A DNA stretch of 64,000 bases from Mesorhizobium loti CJ3sym (GTDB lineage: Bacteria; Pseudomonadota; Alphaproteobacteria; Rhizobiales; Rhizobiaceae), in the NCBI RefSeq assembly GCF_000472785.1, contig NZ_AXAL01000002.1, forward strand, positions 372,001 through 436,000, in the 5' to 3' direction. The notes under the pieces were generated by a model. That model was not told where the DNA came from, did not search any database, and saw nothing but the letters and a program-made list of their open reading frames with translations. Of this stretch, positions 59,071 to 64,000 are shown piece by piece (the stretch's first letter is position 1; every line of letters begins with the position of its first letter). The position numbers and the translations under genes were made by a program.

Positions 59071-59501
59071 GGTTGGTCCTTCAGCATGTCGAGAGGTGGA
59101 ATACGCGCCACGAGGCCGCGCTTGAGGGAATCCGGCCGGCCGCGCCATGGAATGAGGCCATCGGTCGAGGTGGCGAAGAGTTTTGCGCCGGTGATGAGGT
59201 CGGGGCCGCTGGTCAAGGTCAGGTCGCCGAAGACATAGCTCCAGCAGCCGTCGCGCAGGATCGCGGCGCTGAGGCGGCGCTTGCAATTGCCGAGACATTC
59301 GACCGTGCGGACGCGGATATTGTCGGCCGCTGCGGCGCGGCGCGTATCTTCGGCCAAAAGTTCGCCGGCGCGGGGATGCGCGTCGGAGCCGGCCTCATTG
59401 CGGCAGGAGGCGCAGACGATCACGGTGACGCCGGCCAAGGCATCGCGGTCCTCAGACGCATTGTCCGCTGTGCCAGCCGAAAAACTGCTGTTCTGGTCCA
59501 A
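59067..59501 (-). CDS. DUF1636 family cysteine-rich protein
   Basis: This 144-residue protein has thioredoxin-like ferredoxin features: TVIVCASCRNEAG near the start and VRTVECLGNCKRRLSAAI, giving four Cys placed like a [2Fe-2S] or metal site, then GCWSYVFGDL. It is the first gene of the riboswitch-controlled cob operon, so a metal-handling or redox role in B12 synthesis is inferred; the function is not established. The apparent start is TTG at 59501 with AAGGAG nine bases upstream. That RBS is the loop of the riboswitch terminator. A GTG start within TVIVC is possible. Confidence 0.78.
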   Translation of the reverse strand: MDQNSSFSAGTADNASEDRDALAGVTVIVCASCRNEAGSDAHPRAGELLAEDTRRAAAADNIRVRTVECLGNCKRRLSAAILRDGCWSYVFGDLTLTSGPDLITGAKLFATSTDGLIPWRGRPDSLKRGLVARIPPLDMLKDQP

Positions 59502-59522
59502 AAAACCGGGCTCCTTGCCCGG
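59500..59522 (-). terminator. Intrinsic terminator/RBS hairpin of the cobalamin riboswitch
   Basis: On the minus strand: CCGGGC (59522-59517), loop AAGGA, GCCCGG (59511-59506), then six T. The loop plus first stem base reads AAGGAG, the RBS of the next gene. The TTG start overlaps the T-run. Confidence 0.8.
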
Positions 59523-59544
59523 AAACCCGCCGGGCGATCGGATT

Positions 59545-59733
59545 CTTCTGTCGCAGACGGCAGGTCTCCTGGCTCGCGGGTCATCGCCTTGGATAGCCGC
59601 CTTCCCGGGAACCTCCCAGTGGCTTTCGGCCTTGGCTCTTCGCTTACAGTTGCGGGGACAGCCGCGGATTTGAGATCGAAATCCCGCACCGCATTCCCTC
59701 TTAGCCCTTGCCGTTGTGGGCAGGGGACCGTCT
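59545..59733 (-). ncRNA. Cobalamin (AdoCbl) riboswitch
   Basis: The minus strand carries the B12 box AGCCAGGAGACCTGCC (59574-59559), the upstream AAGCCACTGGG segment, CCCGCAACTGTAAGCG, and AAGAGGGAATGCGGTG near the 5' end, all hallmarks of the class. It sits in the 5' leader of the DUF1636-cobW-cobN operon, so high coenzyme B12 should switch the operon off. Ends are approximate; the 5' end is set from the predicted promoter. Confidence 0.92.
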
Positions 59734-59740
59734 GGACCGG

Positions 59741-59769
59741 ATTTAGGCTTTTGCGGGTGGCGGTGTCAA
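59741..59769 (-). promoter_or_regulatory. Candidate promoter of the cob operon
   Basis: On the minus strand, TTGACA (59769-59764), a 17-base spacer and CTAAAT (59746-59741). It lies just after the ycaQ-like stop and directly before the riboswitch. Confidence 0.6.
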
Positions 59770-59776
59770 CGCGGGG

Positions 59777-60976
59777 TCACGACACCGCGATGTCGGCCAG
59801 CGCCGGACCCAAACCACCGGCAGGCGTCACTTCCATGCGTTCAAGGCCGAGCCAGCCCTGCATCTGCTTCAATTCCTCGAAGAGCTGAGCCGCCGTTTCA
59901 GGCGGTGCGCCGGGTTCGGGGTAAGCGGCATGGACGCGCAGGACGCTTGCCGGCCGGTCGGCCCTCAGGTCGACGCGCGCCACGATCTTGTCGCCGAGCA
60001 GGAAGGGCAGGACGTAATAGCCATATTGGCGCTTTTCGGCGGGGGTGTAGATTTCGATGCGGTAGTGGAACTTGAAGAGCCGTTCCGACCGCGACCGTTC
60101 GAAGACGACCGGGTCAAAGGGCACCAGCAACGCACGGGCCTCGATTTTCCGGGGCAGGCGGGCGTCTTTGTGAAGGTAAGCCGGCTTGTCCCAGCCCTCG
60201 ACACGCACCGGGAGCAGCTCGCCCGACTCGACAAGTTCCTCCAGCCGGCCTTTCATGTCGGCCGGCGACAGGCGGAAATAGTCGCGCAGATCGCCTGATG
60301 TCGCGATGCCGTGGGCACGGGCCGAGATGCGCAGCAATTCGCGATGCGCGTCCTCGGCAGCCGGCACCGGCAGATCGAGGATCGCCTGCGGCAGCACGCG
60401 CTCGGGCAGGTCATAGAAGCGCTCGAAGCCACGACGGTGCGCGGTGGTGATGCGACCGGCCCAGAACAGCCATTCGAAGGCGTGCTTGGCGTGGCTCCAG
60501 CCCCACCAGCCGCCCGAACCCTTCTGGCCTTCCAGCGCCGAAGCGGCAATCGGGCCGCGTGCGACGACCTCGCGATAGATCTCTTCTATATAGGCGGTGT
60601 GCTCGCGACCCCATTTGGCCAGGCCGAGATACATTTCATCGCCTTGTTCGGCGCGCTGCATGCGCCAGCGCATCAGCGGGTAGGTCTCGACCGGCAGGAA
60701 CGAAGCCTCATGCGCCCAATATTCAAAGACCGTGCGCTTGCGGGTGACGGCGGCATTGTCGAGCAGAGCGAGCGGGTAGGGGCCAAGCCGCGAATAGAGC
60801 GGCATGTAATGTGCGCGCACCACAGCGCTGACGGAATCGATCTGCAGCAGGCCGGTGCGCGAGAGCACCCGGGCGAAGTGGCGTCGATCGGGCGTGCTGG
60901 CGGGGCGGGGATCGAGAAACCCTTGAGCGGCGAGCGCGATGCGCCGGGCCATGGGGAGCGAGATCTTTTCCTTCAT
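59777..60976 (-). CDS. YcaQ family winged-helix DNA glycosylase
   Basis: This 399-residue protein is of the HTH_42/YcaQ family, whose E. coli member unhooks interstrand DNA crosslinks. Landmarks are ARRIALAAQGF and GLLQIDSVSAVVRAHYMPLY near the N-terminus, FEYWAHEASFLPVETYPLMR in the middle, and a C-terminal FDPVVFERSRSERLFKFHYR with KRQYGYYVLPFLLGDKIVAR. The ATG is near 60976. The stop lies just upstream of the cob promoter on the same strand. The enzymatic role is from family knowledge. Confidence 0.87.
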   Translation of the reverse strand: MKEKISLPMARRIALAAQGFLDPRPASTPDRRHFARVLSRTGLLQIDSVSAVVRAHYMPLYSRLGPYPLALLDNAAVTRKRTVFEYWAHEASFLPVETYPLMRWRMQRAEQGDEMYLGLAKWGREHTAYIEEIYREVVARGPIAASALEGQKGSGGWWGWSHAKHAFEWLFWAGRITTAHRRGFERFYDLPERVLPQAILDLPVPAAEDAHRELLRISARAHGIATSGDLRDYFRLSPADMKGRLEELVESGELLPVRVEGWDKPAYLHKDARLPRKIEARALLVPFDPVVFERSRSERLFKFHYRIEIYTPAEKRQYGYYVLPFLLGDKIVARVDLRADRPASVLRVHAAYPEPGAPPETAAQLFEELKQMQGWLGLERMEVTPAGGLGPALADIAVS

Positions 60977-61296
60977 TCGGATGCGACTCTAGGGAGGTTC
61001 TGATGGGTGATTCCAGGCCATGCTAGCAGGGTTTTGGCGGCAACCATGTCAGGAGACAAAAGTGGAGTAAAAAGCGAAGGAAATCAAACAGGAGCCGATC
61101 GGACCAGTTTGACGCGACATGCCGTCCAGGCTGCTGTTTTGAACAAGGTTTGACTTGCTTCGCTGGAAGTGCTGCGCTAACCCTCGCCGCGTTGCAGCAT
61201 AGGCTCCTAAAACGGTTCAGCGGTTAAACTGTCACGCTTCCGCATTAAGGTCCGGTGCTGTAATCAAAGTGGATTGGCTCCAACGGAAAGCCGAGC
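60977..61296. other. Intergenic region between ycaQ-like gene and nuoA
   Basis: The region is 320 bases between divergent genes. It should hold the promoters for both, but I could not identify a convincing -35/-10 pair, hairpin or coding frame. A TTGACT at 61150-61155 has no good -10 at normal spacing. Confidence 0.3.
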
Positions 61297-61662
61297 ATGA
61301 ACGCACTTCTCAGTTCGTACCTGCCCATCGTCCTGTTCATCGGCGTGGCGCTGGTCGTTGGCCTGGCGCTGCTGGCCGCACCCTTTCTGGTGGCGTACCG
61401 CAACCCCGATCCCGAAAAGCTTTCCGCCTACGAGTGCGGTTTCAACTCGTTCGACGACGCCCGCATGAAATTCGACATCCGCTTCTATCTGGTGTCGATC
61501 CTGTTCATCATCTTCGATCTGGAAGTGGCCTTCCTGTTTCCCTGGGCCGTGTCCTTCTCGAAGATCGGTATGCTTGGCTTCTGGTCGATGATGGTGTTTT
61601 TGGCAGTGCTGACCATCGGCTTTGCCTATGAATGGAAAAAAGGAGCGCTGGAATGGGATTGA
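61297..61662 (+). CDS. nuoA: NADH-quinone oxidoreductase subunit A
   Basis: This small membrane subunit of respiratory complex I has 121 residues and three helices. [20 protein letters not shown] contains the conserved Glu-Cys-Gly loop, and [20 protein letters not shown] the acidic second helix. It is the first gene of the nuo operon, overlapping nuoB by 10 bases. Confidence 0.95.
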   Translation: MNALLSSYLPIVLFIGVALVVGLALLAAPFLVAYRNPDPEKLSAYECGFNSFDDARMKFDIRFYLVSILFIIFDLEVAFLFPWAVSFSKIGMLGFWSMMVFLAVLTIGFAYEWKKGALEWD

Positions 61663-62234
61663 ACGACAGTTCAGGTACCCTCGTCGCGCCGAAGCCCAAG
61701 GGCCTCATCGATCCCAACACCGGCCGGCCGGTGGGGGAGGACGATCCCTTCTTCCTCGAAATCAACAATGAGCTTGCCGACAAGGGCTTTCTCGTCACCT
61801 CGACGGAAGCGCTGATCACCTGGGCACGCAGCGGCTCGCTGATGTTCATGACCTTTGGTCTGGCCTGCTGCGCGGTCGAGATGATCCACACCTCGATGCC
61901 GCGCTACGATTCGGAGCGGTTCGGTGTCGCGCCGCGCGCGTCTCCGCGCCAGTCCGACATCATGATTGTCGCCGGCACGCTGACCAACAAGATGGCGCCA
62001 GCGCTGCGCAAGGTCTACGACCAGATGCCGGAGCCGCGCTACGTCATCTCGATGGGCTCGTGCGCCAATGGCGGCGGCTACTACCACTATTCCTATTCGG
62101 TGGTGCGCGGTTGCGACCGTGTGGTGCCGGTCGATATCTATGTGCCCGGCTGCCCGCCGAGCGCCGAAGCCCTGCTCTACGGCATTCTTCTCTTGCAGAA
62201 GAAGATCCGCCGCACCGGCACGATCGAACGGTAA
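61653..62234 (+). CDS. nuoB: NADH-quinone oxidoreductase subunit B
   Basis: This 193-residue subunit carries cluster N2. The Cys ligands are visible in [33 protein letters not shown] and [18 protein letters not shown]. The ATG at 61653 with AAGGAG upstream is chosen over a frame-open extension to 61632. It couples to nuoA by overlap. Confidence 0.96.
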   Translation: MGLNDSSGTLVAPKPKGLIDPNTGRPVGEDDPFFLEINNELADKGFLVTSTEALITWARSGSLMFMTFGLACCAVEMIHTSMPRYDSERFGVAPRASPRQSDIMIVAGTLTNKMAPALRKVYDQMPEPRYVISMGSCANGGGYYHYSYSVVRGCDRVVPVDIYVPGCPPSAEALLYGILLLQKKIRRTGTIER

Positions 62235-62238
62235 AGCC

Positions 62239-62844
62239 ATGGCCGCATCCCTTAGCGAACTGTCGACCTATCTCGGCGAGAAGCTGATCGGCCGCGTCAA
62301 CGACGCGGCGATCGCCTTTGGCGAGCTCACCATCCATGTCGAGCCGCGCGACCTCATCGAAGTGGTGACCTTCCTGCGCGACGATGCGCGTTGCCAGTTC
62401 ATTTCGATCATCGATGTCTGCGGCGCCGACTATCCGTCACGGGCCAAGCGCTTCGACGTCGTCTATCACCTGCTTTCGCCGAAACAGAATGTGCGCATCC
62501 GCGTCAAGGTTCTGGCCGACGAGGAGACGATGGTGCCGTCCATCACCGGCGTGTTCCCCGGCGCCGACTGGTTCGAGCGCGAGACCTACGATCTCTATGG
62601 CGTGCTGTTTTCGGGCCATCCCGATCTGCGCCGCCTGCTGACCGATTACGGTTTCGAAGGCCATCCGCTGCGTAAGGATTTCCCGCTGACCGGCTTTGTC
62701 GAGGTGCGCTACGACGACGAAGCCAAGCGTGTCATCTACGAGCCGGTGGAATTGAAGCAGGAATTCCGCAATTTCGATTTTCTTTCCCCTTGGGAAGGCA
62801 CTGACTACGTGCTGCCCGGGGACGAAAAAGCCAAGACGAATTGA
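62239..62844 (+). CDS. nuoC: NADH-quinone oxidoreductase subunit C
   Basis: This hydrophilic subunit of the complex I connecting arm has 201 residues. [20 protein letters not shown] and [20 protein letters not shown] are the 30-kDa subunit signatures. It is separate from nuoD, unlike the fused E. coli nuoCD. The ATG lies four bases after the nuoB stop. Confidence 0.95.
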   Translation: MAASLSELSTYLGEKLIGRVNDAAIAFGELTIHVEPRDLIEVVTFLRDDARCQFISIIDVCGADYPSRAKRFDVVYHLLSPKQNVRIRVKVLADEETMVPSITGVFPGADWFERETYDLYGVLFSGHPDLRRLLTDYGFEGHPLRKDFPLTGFVEVRYDDEAKRVIYEPVELKQEFRNFDFLSPWEGTDYVLPGDEKAKTN

Positions 62845-62853
62845 GGCGCCACA

Positions 62854-64000
62854 ATGGCTGAAACCTCCGTCCGCAATTTCAACATCAATTTCGGGCCGCA
62901 GCACCCTGCGGCGCATGGTGTTTTGCGCCTCGTGCTGGAGCTGGACGGCGAGGTTGTCGATCGTGTCGATCCGCATATCGGGCTTTTGCATCGCGGCACG
63001 GAAAAGCTGATCGAGGCAAAAACCTATCTGCAGGCTGTGCCTTATCTCGACCGGCTCGACTATTGCGCGCCGATGAATCAGGAACACGCCTTTGCGCTGG
63101 CTGTCGAGCGGCTGCTCGGCATCGAGGTGCCGAGGCGCGGCCAGCTGATCCGCGTGCTTTATTGCGAGATCGGCCGTATCATGTCGCACATCCTCAATGT
63201 GACTACGCAGGCCATGGACGTCGGCGCGCTGACGCCGCCGCTGTGGGGCTTCGTCGAACGCGAAAAGCTGATGGTGTTCTATGAGCGTGCCTCCGGTTCG
63301 CGCATGCATGCCGCCTATTTCCGCCCCGGCGGCGTCCACCAGGACCTGCCGCGCCAGCTGGTCGAGGACATCGGCAAGTGGATCGACCCGTTCCTGAAGT
63401 CGATCGATGACCTCGATCGCCTGCTGACCGGCAACCGCATCTTCAAGCAGCGCAATGTCGATATCGGCATTGTTTCGCTGGCCGATGCCTGGGCCTGGGG
63501 TTTTTCCGGCGTCATGGTGCGCGGTTCGGGCGCGCCGTGGGACCTGCGCAAGTCGCAGCCCTATGAATGCTATTCGGAAATGGATTTCGACATTCCGATC
63601 GGCAAGAACGGCGACTGCTACGACCGTTACCTCGTGCGCATGGAAGAAATGCGCCAGTCGGCGCGGATCATGCGCCAGTGCATCGATCTGCTGCTCGGCA
63701 AGGAAAGCACCGGCCCGGTGTCGAACCTCGACGGCAAAATCGTGCCGCCGAAGCGCCAGGCGATGAAGCGCTCGATGGAAGCGCTGATCCATCACTTCAA
63801 GCTCTACACCGAAGGCTACCGCGTGCCGGCCGGAGAGGTCTATGCCGCCGTCGAGGCGCCGAAGGGCGAGTTCGGCGTCTATCTCGTCTCCGACGGCTCC
63901 AACAAGCCCTATCGCTGCAAGCTCCGGGCGCCCGGCTTCGCGCATCTGCAGGCGATGGATTTCCTCTGCCGCGGCCACATGCTGGCCGACGTCACCGCCG
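62854..64000 (+). CDS. nuoD: NADH-quinone oxidoreductase subunit D (3' truncated by window)
   Basis: This is the 49-kDa quinone-site subunit of complex I. 382 residues are visible before the window ends; the family is about 396-404. [20 protein letters not shown], the [12 protein letters not shown] segment and [20 protein letters not shown] are diagnostic. It begins nine bases after the nuoC stop. Confidence 0.96.
   Translation, partial: MAETSVRNFNINFGPQHPAAHGVLRLVLELDGEVVDRVDPHIGLLHRGTEKLIEAKTYLQAVPYLDRLDYCAPMNQEHAFALAVERLLGIEVPRRGQLIRVLYCEIGRIMSHILNVTTQAMDVGALTPPLWGFVEREKLMVFYERASGSRMHAAYFRPGGVHQDLPRQLVEDIGKWIDPFLKSIDDLDRLLTGNRIFKQRNVDIGIVSLADAWAWGFSGVMVRGSGAPWDLRKSQPYECYSEMDFDIPIGKNGDCYDRYLVRMEEMRQSARIMRQCIDLLLGKESTGPVSNLDGKIVPPKRQAMKRSMEALIHHFKLYTEGYRVPAGEVYAAVEAPKGEFGVYLVSDGSNKPYRCKLRAPGFAHLQAMDFLCRGHMLADVTA

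Overview
The window reads as chromosomal DNA of a Mesorhizobium-like alphaproteobacterium (order Hyphomicrobiales). The support is high GC, dense gene packing with many ATGA-type overlaps, a BA14K-family protein, the aerobic cobalamin pathway (CobG, CobN, CobW), tandem Kup transporters and the alphaproteobacterial nuoABCD order. The genus is inferred from overall resemblance, not from a search. No rRNA, phage, IS element or CRISPR array was seen. One tRNA (Lys, CTT) is present.

Layout. 1-5260: the end of a GNAT acetyltransferase, a LysR regulator divergent from a two-gene organophosphonate-oxidation-like unit (TmpA-like dioxygenase plus PhnZ/TmpB-like HD oxygenase), and an NTF2-FMO fusion. 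5548-8193: ilvBN (acetolactate synthase) behind a leader peptide and attenuator. 8300-16870: LysE exporter, deaminase, RND efflux pair, cobalt-type nitrile hydratase (alpha, beta, activator) and a DMT exporter. 17000-23590: small RecD-like helicase, STAS-like protein, PdxJ, and two tandem Kup K+ transporters whose 3' thirds look homogenised. 23600-31950: two SDR proteins, HxlR and MarR regulators with clear palindromic operators, an FAD monooxygenase, a secreted TPR-CHAT protein, and a Rieske/GST pair. 32000-38820: TetR-ilvC, a BA14K protein, a frameshifted endonuclease/exonuclease/phosphatase gene, a Nudix hydrolase and uncharacterised proteins. 38870-43090: a MacAB-type efflux system and PhzF. 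43198-43273: tRNA-Lys.

43709-59750 holds a large cobalamin block, almost entirely on the minus strand. It runs from a cobalamin riboswitch through a DUF1636 protein, cobW, cobN, cobG, cobH, cobI and cobJ, then past the oppositely oriented cobK, then cobL, cobE, cobM, cobA, cobB, cobS and cobT. Most adjacent genes overlap by 4 bases, which suggests translational coupling. YcaQ lies upstream, and nuoA-nuoD (nuoD cut by the window end) closes the window.

Most notable observations: two long inverted-repeat elements inserted in frame inside cobG and cobN, encoding similar extra peptide segments; a riboswitch terminator whose hairpin loop carries the apparent ribosome binding site of the first cob-operon gene, with the start codon in the U-tract; a complete ilvB attenuator; gene conversion between tandem kup genes; three evenly built MarR operators laid over a promoter; and cobK on the opposite strand with its start codon overlapping that of cobL.
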